Assembly (NCBI GenBank): GCA_943326025.2
Contig: CALPRR020000059.1
Coordinates: 1-12,281, forward strand
Reading direction: 5' to 3'
DNA from: Candidatus Kuenenia stuttgartensis
GTDB taxonomy: Bacteria > Bacteroidota > Bacteroidia > Flavobacteriales_D > Crocinitomicaceae
Length of the DNA stretch: 12,281 nt
The position numbers were made by a program, and so were the translations under genes. This document shows positions 1 through 6,445 of the stretch, piece after piece (position 1 is the first letter of the stretch; each line of letters starts with the position of its first letter). The notes beneath the pieces were generated by a model. The model had not been told where the DNA came from. It was given only the letters and a program-made list of their open reading frames with translations, and made no database searches.

Positions 1-840
1 CATGTAAATGGGTTGTTTACTCAAATCAGTCACATTAAAAAGGATTCGTTTAAAGTTGAAATTGGCGATTATGTTACAAAAGGAACTGTGATAGCAACTT
101 GTGGAAATTCAGGTAGATCACCAGAACCACATATCCATTTTCAGATACAAACTTCTCCGAAAGTAGGAGCTATAACGTTAGGCTATCCGATTGCTTATTT
201 TATTGAAAATCATAAAGGAAAATCGGTATTGAAAACAGCTGAAATCCCAAAAGAAGATTCAATTATTAGCAATGTCACAATTCATACTCTTTTAGCAGAA
301 GGATTTTATTTGTATCCTGGTAAAAAAATAAACTTTCAATCAGAAGAAGGTGAAATTATTGAATGGGAAGTTTTTACAGATGAAATTAATCGATTATACA
401 TTTATTGTTACAATACCAAATCAACAGCATATTTTATTAATGACGGAACAATGTTTTACTTTTTTGATTTTGAAGGAAATAAAAAGTCATTGCTCTTTCA
501 TTTTTATTTAGCAGGTTATCGAATATTATTAGGCTGTTATGAAACGATAACTATACAGGATTCAATCCCTCTCATTCACTTTAATTCAAATTTAGTGCAA
601 TGGATTCAAGATTTTTTAGCACCATTCTACAGATTTACCAAAGCAAATTATCAATCAAAATGTGTAAGTGTAGATAATTTAATCGATCCTTCACATATAG
701 TTCTTCAATCATCTGTTGAAGCAAAATTTATGAATGCAAGGTTTAAAAATATAGAATTTGATATAGAATTAAGAGATAAAAAAATAATTAGAATTGGAAT
801 TAACCAAAAAGGATTTAAAAAGAATTTTGTATGCGTTTAA
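1..840 (+). CDS. M23-family metallopeptidase, C-terminal part with unassigned tail (5' end outside window)
   Basis: The reading frame is open from base 1, so the start lies left of the window; the TTG at 13 sits inside the domain and is not a real start. The first 50 or so residues match the end of a peptidase M23 (LytM/LysM-endopeptidase) domain. They show a catalytic-type His in SHI (bases 31-33), the turn IGDYVTKGTVIATCGNSGRS, and the HxH motif HIH at bases 130-138. The zinc-binding HxxxD motif must lie upstream. About 215 residues follow that I cannot assign; they are aromatic-rich, with one moderately hydrophobic stretch near bases 490-560. From memory of the family, flavobacterial proteins with this type of tail can be fused to an N-terminal urea transporter domain, but that part is not visible here. 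The gene overlaps the next by 10 bp, suggesting translational coupling. Peptidoglycan or another envelope substrate is inferred. The M23 call is firm; the full architecture is not known. Confidence 0.85.
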   Translation, partial: HVNGLFTQISHIKKDSFKVEIGDYVTKGTVIATCGNSGRSPEPHIHFQIQTSPKVGAITLGYPIAYFIENHKGKSVLKTAEIPKEDSIISNVTIHTLLAEGFYLYPGKKINFQSEEGEIIEWEVFTDEINRLYIYCYNTKSTAYFINDGTMFYFFDFEGNKKSLLFHFYLAGYRILLGCYETITIQDSIPLIHFNSNLVQWIQDFLAPFYRFTKANYQSKCVSVDNLIDPSHIVLQSSVEAKFMNARFKNIEFDIELRDKKIIRIGINQKGFKKNFVCV

Positions 841-2171
841 TTATTTTTTATTATGTGTTGTTGATGTCATTCATATCAGTTGCACAGGAAGAATTAACTT
901 ATTCTTCAGTAGATCAAATAACTTATAATCAATTTTTAAAAGATGATTATAAAAGTCTTAAAGAAACAACAAGAAATGCTTTAGAAGCTGGAATTGACTT
1001 TTATAATCTTCGAATGAGGATTGGTATCGTTTCTTATAATTATAAAAATTATGCATATGCATTAAATCATTTTCAAGAAGCGTATGCGATGAACCCAAAT
1101 GATTCAATTGTTCAGGAGTATTTGTATTATTCTTTATTATATAGCGATCAAATCGAAGAATCAAGAGCTTTTGCATCAACCCTTTCATTAGACTTACAAC
1201 ATAAAATTGGTTATACAAAAAATAAGTTTGATCAGATAATATTTTCATCTAGCTACAATTTTAATAACAATGCTACTAAGAATGAAAATACAACATTTTA
1301 TACCTCCGAGTATAAAAATATTCAATCATTATTTAACGAGAATTCAGTTAGAGCTAGTTTTTTTATAAAAAATACAATTGGTAAGCGTTTTCAATTGTCT
1401 AATGCATTTACTTATTTTAATTTAGGATCATTAGGATCTATTGAGTTATCTAAAAATAGATTTACTAATGAATATCGTAATAATTATTATCAATATAATA
1501 TTGGAATTGGTTATCAATTCAAAAATGGCTGGGCATTAAGTGGTGGATTTGGTTATTATAATACACACGTTTCAAATTACACGATAGTAGCTGGAAAATT
1601 AAATCCAATGATGCCCCCACCTCAAGTTCCTCCGTTTAGTTTAGTAACAACTGAAAATTCTTACAATAATTATTCAACATCATTAACATTAGGTAAGCGT
1701 TTCAGATACATTTATCCTTCGATTTCTTTTCACATAAGTGATTTTTATAATGAAACAAAAACCCAAGAAGAAGTCAATCTTACACTATATCCATTTGGAA
1801 ATACAAGTTTTTATGCCACAACAAGTCTAAATTATGTAAACGGATCAATTAATGAATACGTGATTGGTCAAAAAATTGGTTTAAAGCTTTCCAATAAATT
1901 TTATTTAGATGCTGATTTTGCAATAGGAGATTTTAGTAATAGGATAACAGCAAATGGATTTATGACATACAATTCTATGGATAAAATTTCAACTCAAACT
2001 GGAGTAAATCTTCATTTCTACACAAAATCTAAATTGGAATATATTCTAAGCGGATATACTCAACAAAGAGAAGCAACCCTTTATAAATTTACAAATTTGA
2101 CTAGTTGTCAAACTGGTAATTATCAATACATTAATAACAGTATAACATTTACAGCAAAATGGAATTTTTAA
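831..2171 (+). CDS. Secreted TPR protein with predicted outer-membrane beta-barrel
   Basis: The 446-residue product starts with a Sec signal peptide, probably cleaved after SVAQ near residue 19. Residues 50-115 form at least one tetratricopeptide-like repeat, with NYAYALNHFQEAYAMNP as the core. From about residue 130 to the end the sequence has alternating polar and hydrophobic or aromatic residues, many Tyr, Phe and Asn, and few helices. It finishes with a strand ending in Phe (FTAKWNF), the usual C-terminal signal for outer-membrane insertion. A proline-rich stretch at residues 259-268 probably forms a loop. The ATG lies inside the end of the peptidase gene and the stop overlaps the next start, so this gene is tightly coupled to both. 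The layout recalls YaiO-like barrels, but I do not see family-specific motifs and leave it unassigned. Barrel and location are inferred from pattern; the function is unknown. Confidence 0.8.
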   Translation: MRLIIFYYVLLMSFISVAQEELTYSSVDQITYNQFLKDDYKSLKETTRNALEAGIDFYNLRMRIGIVSYNYKNYAYALNHFQEAYAMNPNDSIVQEYLYYSLLYSDQIEESRAFASTLSLDLQHKIGYTKNKFDQIIFSSSYNFNNNATKNENTTFYTSEYKNIQSLFNENSVRASFFIKNTIGKRFQLSNAFTYFNLGSLGSIELSKNRFTNEYRNNYYQYNIGIGYQFKNGWALSGGFGYYNTHVSNYTIVAGKLNPMMPPPQVPPFSLVTTENSYNNYSTSLTLGKRFRYIYPSISFHISDFYNETKTQEEVNLTLYPFGNTSFYATTSLNYVNGSINEYVIGQKIGLKLSNKFYLDADFAIGDFSNRITANGFMTYNSMDKISTQTGVNLHFYTKSKLEYILSGYTQQREATLYKFTNLTSCQTGNYQYINNSITFTAKWNF

Positions 2172-2776
2172 GAAAAGGAATTGTTGCAATTGGTCTAATT
2201 GTATCATTTCAATCATACACTCAAGAAAGTAAATCATTGCCTGCCGCATTTTCAAAAAGTTATGCTTTAGAAGCTAAAGGTCAATATGATGCTGCAATAA
2301 CAGCCATCAAAGATGTATACATTGAGGGTTCTTACACTATGAATTTAAGACTTGGGTGGCTAAATTATTTACAAAATAAATATGAACTTTCAATTTTTTA
2401 CTATCAGAAAGCAAGCATAGGAATGCCTGCTTCTTTAGAACCTCTTTGGGGAATTTTAAATCCATTAGTAGCTTCTCAAAAATGGGCAGAAGTTGATAAG
2501 GTTTATTTAGCAATACTGAAGTTAGATCCTAAAAATTCAACTGCAAATTATAAGTTAGGATTAAATTATTACTACAGGAAAAATTATTCAAAAGCTAAAA
2601 AATATTTTGATGTTGCTTTAAATGCTTATCCTTTTGATTATAGTTTTTTAATTATTAGTGCTTGGAATAATTATTTCCTAGGAAATACTGCAGTGGCCAA
2701 AGTACTTTTTTTCAAAGTTTTATTAATAGATCAAAATGATAAGTCAGCAATTGAAGGATTGAGTTTAATTAAATAA
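2159..2776 (+). CDS. Secreted TPR protein, first of two tandem paralogs
   Basis: The 205-residue product begins with a short hydrophobic signal peptide ending near SYTQ (residues 18-21), so export to the periplasm is likely. The mature part is helical and repeat-like. A degenerate TPR lies near residues 62-90 (NLRLGWLNY and YYQKA). A canonical one lies near 124-158 (NYKLGLNYYYRKNYSKAKKYF), and a third near 165-200. It has no catalytic motif, so a scaffold or adaptor role is the natural reading of the family. The ATG overlaps the end of the barrel gene by 13 bp. The next gene encodes a paralog: over the 177 residues from AAF to the C-terminus I count 109 identities (about 62%) with no gap. A role with the peptidase or barrel is inferred only from gene order. 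Confidence 0.85.
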   Translation: MEFLRKGIVAIGLIVSFQSYTQESKSLPAAFSKSYALEAKGQYDAAITAIKDVYIEGSYTMNLRLGWLNYLQNKYELSIFYYQKASIGMPASLEPLWGILNPLVASQKWAEVDKVYLAILKLDPKNSTANYKLGLNYYYRKNYSKAKKYFDVALNAYPFDYSFLIISAWNNYFLGNTAVAKVLFFKVLLIDQNDKSAIEGLSLIK

Positions 2777-2796
2777 TAATTATATAAAAAGCAAAA

Positions 2797-3417
2797 ATGA
2801 TGAATAAGTTAATAAAATTGATGTTTATTGGATGCTCGATAATTGCATTCAATAGTTTTTCACAAGATGAAACAAAATTAAATGCTGCGTTTTTATCGAG
2901 TTATGATTTTGAAGCTAAAGGAAGTTATGATTTATCTATTAAGTCATTAGAAGATGTTTATGATAAAACTTCTTACATTATTAATCTTCGATTAGGTTGG
3001 TTGAATTATGCTAACAAGAATTATGAAAATTCTATTAAATATTATCAGATAGCCACGTTATTGATGCCAAGTTCAGAAGAAGCTTTATGGGCTTTAATTA
3101 ATCCTTTAGTAGCGAAAGAAAAATGGAATGATGTAGATAAAGTATATTTAGCAATAATTGCAATTGATCCAAAAAATTCAAAGGCACATTATCAATTAGG
3201 TTTAAATTATTATTACAGAAAAAATTATATAGCAGCTAAAAAATATTTTGATGTTTCATTAGGATTATATCCCTATGATTATAATAGTGTTTTGATGAGT
3301 GGATGGAACAATTATTTCTTAGGGAATAAAGAAGAAGCGAAGTTGTTATTTAATAGAATTTTATTAATGTATCCAACAGATACATCAGCAAAAGAAGGAT
3401 TAGGTTTAATTAAGTAA
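2797..3417 (+). CDS. Secreted TPR protein, second of two tandem paralogs
   Basis: The 206-residue product has a signal peptide with a likely signal peptidase I site at SFSQ near residue 23. A Cys in the hydrophobic core (FIGC) makes a poor lipobox, so I do not call it a lipoprotein. The helical repeats match the upstream gene in order: NLRLGWLNY near residue 63, the canonical TPR QLGLNYYYRKNYIAAKKYF near 133, and a last repeat near 166-200 ending in EGLGLIK. The start could be the ATG at 2797 or the adjacent one at 2800; an A-rich stretch precedes both. It lies 20 bp after its paralog and just before a strong terminator, so it looks like the last gene of the operon. No enzymatic motif is visible. 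Divergence is greatest in the N-terminal third and the last repeat, which fits a duplicate with a changed partner, though this is inference. Confidence 0.85.
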   Translation: MMNKLIKLMFIGCSIIAFNSFSQDETKLNAAFLSSYDFEAKGSYDLSIKSLEDVYDKTSYIINLRLGWLNYANKNYENSIKYYQIATLLMPSSEEALWALINPLVAKEKWNDVDKVYLAIIAIDPKNSKAHYQLGLNYYYRKNYIAAKKYFDVSLGLYPYDYNSVLMSGWNNYFLGNKEEAKLLFNRILLMYPTDTSAKEGLGLIK

Positions 3418-3455
3418 ACTTATTTTAGGGCGGGATAAAGTTTCTAGTATTTATT

Positions 3456-3484
3456 AAGTCTGATTATAATGATCAGACTTTTTT
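3456..3484 (+). terminator. Intrinsic terminator of the peptidase/barrel/TPR operon
   Basis: A perfect 9-bp stem, AAGTCTGAT (3456-3464) with ATCAGACTT (3472-3480), encloses a 7-base loop and runs into TTTTTT. The U-tract is on the rightward side, so it ends the + strand operon. The right arm overlaps the stop codon (3473-3475) of the convergent methyltransferase gene. It may also slow leftward transcription, but the A/T context on that side is weaker. Confidence 0.85.
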
Positions 3485-4060
3485 GTTTTGAATCATAATA
3501 AAAAATTCCGAATCCTGTCTTGGTTTTATTGAATTGTAAGCATTTTCCATGTAAATGGAATTAAAATAGGGCGAAAAATAGGTCAAATATTCAGTTTTAT
3601 TTCCACCGAAAGGAGGCCCATTTTGAAAATCTTTATTAAATAAAAGTCCAACTAATTTCCCTTTGGGCTTTAATAATTCTAACATCTTTTTAGCATATTT
3701 TTCACGTAATAATGGATCAATCGCACAAAAAAGAGTTTGTTCTATTATTAAATCATATTGTCCAATATGATCAAAAAAATCTTGAATAAAGAATTGTTCT
3801 TTTGGAAATTTCGGATTTCTATTTTGGAAATTAAGAATAGGTTCGCTTGCAAAATCAAGTACATTCGTATTATGAAATCCTTTATTAAAAAGATATTCAG
3901 CTTCATGACCTAATCCGCATCCTGGAATTAGAATATTTAAATTTTTATCTTCTAATTGATCTATATACGCTTTAATAGGAGGGGAGATTTCACCTAAATC
4001 CCAACCAATTTGATTCTCATTATATCTATTCGACCAATATTCGCTATTTAAATTCCCCAT
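3473..4060 (-). CDS. TPMT-family class I SAM-dependent methyltransferase
   Basis: The 195-residue product fits the thiopurine S-methyltransferase-like family (Pfam TPMT), which uses S-adenosylmethionine to methylate small thiols, halides or related nucleophiles in the cytoplasm. Visible family marks are the N-terminal YWSNRYNENQIGWDLGE followed by SPPIKAYIDQL, and the SAM-binding motif I LIPGCGLGHEAEYL at residues 44-57. VLDFA follows at 67-71, with an Asp expected to contact the ribose. Near residues 148-157 is GPPFGGNKTEY, typical of the bacterial and plant HOL/TPMT-like branch. The length is usual for bacterial members. The true substrate cannot be read from sequence; detoxification is the common guess. 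It lies downstream of the thiolase on the same strand, but a terminator separates them, so it probably has its own promoter, which I could not identify clearly. Confidence 0.88.
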   Translation of the reverse strand: MGNLNSEYWSNRYNENQIGWDLGEISPPIKAYIDQLEDKNLNILIPGCGLGHEAEYLFNKGFHNTNVLDFASEPILNFQNRNPKFPKEQFFIQDFFDHIGQYDLIIEQTLFCAIDPLLREKYAKKMLELLKPKGKLVGLLFNKDFQNGPPFGGNKTEYLTYFSPYFNSIYMENAYNSIKPRQDSEFFIMIQNKKV

Positions 4061-4085
4061 TTTTTAATTGTGTAAAAATTGAATA

Positions 4086-4122
4086 AAACAAAAAACGGAT
4101 AAAGATTACTCTTCATCCGTTT
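4086..4122 (-). terminator. Intrinsic terminator of the thiolase gene
   Basis: Read leftward, AAACGGAT (complement of 4115-4122) pairs with ATCCGTTT (complement of 4093-4100). After one mismatch a 3-bp AAG/CTT inner stem closes on a 6-base loop. The stem is followed by a T-rich tract (complement of the A-run ending at 4095). It sits 22 bp beyond the thiolase stop, as expected for its terminator, and separates it from the methyltransferase. Confidence 0.75.
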
Positions 4123-4144
4123 CACTATTTGCTAATCAATTTGA

Positions 4145-5323
4145 TTAAATATTCTCAATAATAATTGCAGAAGCACCACCACCTCCATTACAGATAGCAG
4201 CACCACCAATTTTACCACCGTTTTGTTTTAAAACGTTGATCAAAGTAACAACAACTCTTGAACCAGAATTTCCAAGAGGATGTCCTAATGCCACAGCACC
4301 TCCATTAACATCAACTTTAGAAGCATCTAATCCTAATATTTTAGCATTTGCCAAACCTACAACAGAGAATGCTTGGTTGAATTCCCAATAATCAACATTA
4401 TCAGTAGTTAAACCTGCTTTTGCTAATGCTTTTGGAACGGCTAAAGAAGGGGCAGTTGTAAACCATTCTGGAGCTTGAGCAGCATCTGCATAACTAACGA
4501 TTTTTGCAATCGGTGTTAAACCATGTTTCTCAACTGCTTCTTTTGAAGCTAAAATTAAAGCAGAAGCACCATCATTTAAGGTTGAAGCATTTGCAGCAGT
4601 GATTGTTCCTTCTTTATCAAAAGCTGGACGCAATCCTGGGATTTTATCTAAAAATACATTTTTATATTCTTCGTCTTCTGAAATCATGATTGGATCTCCT
4701 TTTCTTTGAGGAACAGGAACAGGCACAACTTCATTTGCAAATTTCCCTGCTTTCCAAGCTTCAGCAGCTCTTGTATATGATGTAATTGCGAAATTATCTT
4801 GATCTTCTCTTGAAATTTCATATTTAGTAGCACATAATTCAGCGCAATTTCCCATTGGAACTTTACTGTAAACGTCTAATAAACCATCTTTAGTAATACC
4901 ATCTAACATAGTGATATTTCCAAATTTCATCCCATTTCTTCCATCAATATAATGAGGAGTTTGAGACATGTTTTCCATTCCACCAGCAACAACGATTTCG
5001 TTATCTCCTGCTTGAATTGATTGAGCTGCTAAAATGATTGCTTTCATTCCTGAAGCACATACTTTATTTACTGTAGTTGAAGGTACATTTTGTCCTAAAC
5101 CAGCACCTAATGTTGCTTGTCTAGCTGGAGCTTGACCAATACCTGCTTGAAGCACATTTCCCATGAAAACTTCATCAATTAATTCTGGTTTGATATTTCC
5201 TTTTTCTAATGCTCCTTTGATTGCGATAGATCCCAATTGGGTAGCTGGGATAGTTGATAAACCGCCTAAAAACCCACCTATTGGAGTTCTAGCTGCAGCT
5301 ACAATGAAAACTTCTTTTATCAT
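4145..5323 (-). CDS. Acetyl-CoA C-acetyltransferase (acetoacetyl-CoA thiolase)
   Basis: The 392-residue product is a thiolase, condensing two acetyl-CoA to acetoacetyl-CoA or running the reverse, in the cytoplasm. All catalytic elements are present: nucleophile Cys89 in NKVCASGMKA, Asn316 in EFNQAFSVV, His348 in GGAVALGHPLGNSG, and Cys378 in ICNGGGGASA. The numbering coincides with the classic biosynthetic thiolase. The CNGGGGAS ending and WEFNQAFSVV resemble the mitochondrial ACAT1 type more than FadA-type enzymes. The usual NEAF motif reads NQAF, a mild oddity. I use the ATG at 5323 because it gives the standard N-terminus (MIKEVFIVAAARTPIG); the frame also reaches a TTG at 5350, adding nine residues with no family support. 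It stands alone with its own terminator and a plausible promoter. A role in fatty-acid or ketone metabolism or in mevalonate supply is possible; no pathway neighbours are present to decide. Confidence 0.95.
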   Translation of the reverse strand: MIKEVFIVAAARTPIGGFLGGLSTIPATQLGSIAIKGALEKGNIKPELIDEVFMGNVLQAGIGQAPARQATLGAGLGQNVPSTTVNKVCASGMKAIILAAQSIQAGDNEIVVAGGMENMSQTPHYIDGRNGMKFGNITMLDGITKDGLLDVYSKVPMGNCAELCATKYEISREDQDNFAITSYTRAAEAWKAGKFANEVVPVPVPQRKGDPIMISEDEEYKNVFLDKIPGLRPAFDKEGTITAANASTLNDGASALILASKEAVEKHGLTPIAKIVSYADAAQAPEWFTTAPSLAVPKALAKAGLTTDNVDYWEFNQAFSVVGLANAKILGLDASKVDVNGGAVALGHPLGNSGSRVVVTLINVLKQNGGKIGGAAICNGGGGASAIIIENI

Positions 5324-5355
5324 GTTTAATTTATTTATTCTAATTAACAACGATG

Positions 5356-5363
5356 CGAATGTA
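5356..5363 (-). promoter_or_regulatory. Candidate -7 promoter box for the thiolase gene
   Basis: On the minus strand this reads TACATTCG, one mismatch from the Bacteroidota -7 consensus TAnnTTTG, and is followed by CATC as in many flavobacterial promoters. It would start transcription near 5350, giving a leader of about 27 bases before the ATG at 5323. I see no good -33 TTTG at the right spacing, so support is moderate. Confidence 0.4.
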
Positions 5364-5524
5364 AGAAAATTTAATTACTCTTAGAATACTTCATTTAAAA
5401 AATGAACAGTCATAAAAGAATCTTAATAATTTAGTTTATAAGATTTCTTAATGATACTTTATTTAATAGTTAGGATTACAATAAATAGTTACTAAATGTA
5501 TTTTATATTTACCAATAGGTTTTA

Positions 5525-5539
5525 TACATTTGAAATGTA
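5525..5539 (+). promoter_or_regulatory. -7 promoter box within a perfect palindrome, upstream of the T9SS thioredoxin gene
   Basis: Bases 5525-5532 read TACATTTG, an exact TAnnTTTG -7 box for the primary sigma factor of Bacteroidota. It also forms the left half and centre of a perfect 7-1-7 inverted repeat, TACATTTGAAATGTA, ending 19 bases before the ATG at 5559. The -33 element is weak. Another AAATGTA half-site lies at 5494-5500. A repressor or activator could bind the palindrome, but short AT-rich palindromes also arise by chance. Confidence 0.55.
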
Positions 5540-5558
5540 AACTATTAAAACTATAAAT

Positions 5559-6386
5559 ATGAAAAAAATAATTACAACTGTTGCTTTGGCAATCTCTTCA
5601 AGCTTTGCATTTTCTCAAATTGGTGCAGTCGCTCCAAACTTTACTGTAACAGATATCAATGGTGGTAGCCATACTTTATATAGCTATTTGAATGCTGGTA
5701 AAGTTGTTGTTTTAGATGTTTCTGCAACTTGGTGTGGACCATGTTGGAGTTTTCACGGTGAACATTTCTTAAATGAGATTAATGCTGAATATGGAGCAAA
5801 TGGAACTAATAAAGTTGTCGTTTTATTTTATGAAGGAGATGCAGCAACATTATCAAATGCTTTAAATGGAACAGGAGGAAGTACGCAAGGTGATTGGGTT
5901 ACTGGGACAACTTATCCTATTGTAAATGAAAGTCCTTTGCAATTAGATTTAAATATTTATGCACCTCTAGGTTTCCCTACAATTAATGTCATTTGTCCAT
6001 CTGATAAAAAAATTAAAGCTGATTTATGGGATAACTTTGGAAGTGATCATACGACTTCTTACAATGCAATGAAAGGTGTTATTGATAATACAATAACAAA
6101 CTGTGTTGCAGCTAGTGCAGGTCTTAATGAGTTAGTGAAAATTGATTTTAAAGCTTTTCCAAATCCAACAAATGGAAAAACAACAATTACTTTAAATGAT
6201 GCAGAAATTAATAAAGCTGATTTATTAGTTTATTCAGTAACTGGAATTCTAATCTCATCTAATGAAGTAGATTTTCAAGAAGGTAGTCATATAGTTGATT
6301 TGGGTAAATTTGAAAGAGGAACTTATTTTATTCAAGTTAAAACAGATTCTAATTCTTCAAAAATGGTTTCTGTTATTAAACAATAA
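5559..6386 (+). CDS. Secreted thioredoxin-fold protein with T9SS type A sorting domain
   Basis: The 275-residue product has three parts. Residues 1-19 are a Sec signal peptide ending in FAFSQ. Residues 21-180 are a redoxin/TlpA-like thioredoxin fold, with APNFTVTDINGG at the start, the redox motif WCGPC at residues 58-62, and the cis-Pro loop GFPTINV around Pro140. Residues 197-275 are a T9SS C-terminal sorting domain, starting FKAFPNPTNGKTTI and continuing with VYSVTGILI and GTYFIQVKT. The protein should therefore cross the outer membrane through the type IX system and be released or attached at the surface. Two Cys form the redox pair; Cys146 and Cys182 may form a structural disulfide. The likely role is thiol-disulfide exchange outside the cell; the partner is unknown. 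It has its own promoter and terminator. The domain calls are firm; the substrate is not known. Confidence 0.93.
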   Translation: MKKIITTVALAISSSFAFSQIGAVAPNFTVTDINGGSHTLYSYLNAGKVVVLDVSATWCGPCWSFHGEHFLNEINAEYGANGTNKVVVLFYEGDAATLSNALNGTGGSTQGDWVTGTTYPIVNESPLQLDLNIYAPLGFPTINVICPSDKKIKADLWDNFGSDHTTSYNAMKGVIDNTITNCVAASAGLNELVKIDFKAFPNPTNGKTTITLNDAEINKADLLVYSVTGILISSNEVDFQEGSHIVDLGKFERGTYFIQVKTDSNSSKMVSVIKQ

Positions 6387-6401
6387 AAGAATTGACTAGA
6401 T

Positions 6402-6439
6402 AAAAAAATGGTGTCTGAATTTTTAGACACCATTTTTTT
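6402..6439. terminator. Bidirectional intrinsic terminator between convergent genes
   Basis: A perfect 15-bp stem pairs 6402-6416 with 6425-6439 around an 8-base loop. Its core is TGGTGTCT/AGACACCA, and the A7 and T7 ends supply a U-tract in both directions. It lies 15 bases after the stop of the T9SS thioredoxin gene and 6 bases beyond the stop of the ABC exporter gene, so it should end both transcripts. Confidence 0.92.
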
Positions 6440-6445
6440 GTAATA

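Noticed and set aside
958..1248. 96-codon open frame on the minus strand inside the barrel gene
   Set aside because: The opposite strand encodes the TPR and the first barrel strands in frame; the minus product has no signal or motif.
2797..2850. Lipoprotein-like Cys in the signal peptide of the second TPR paralog (LMFIGC)
   Set aside because: Phe at -3 and the continued hydrophobic core after Cys make a poor lipobox; SFSQ downstream is a better signal peptidase I site.
5163..5384. 73-codon open frame on the plus strand over the thiolase N-terminus
   Set aside because: It is antisense to the conserved thiolase coding sequence and has no family resemblance.
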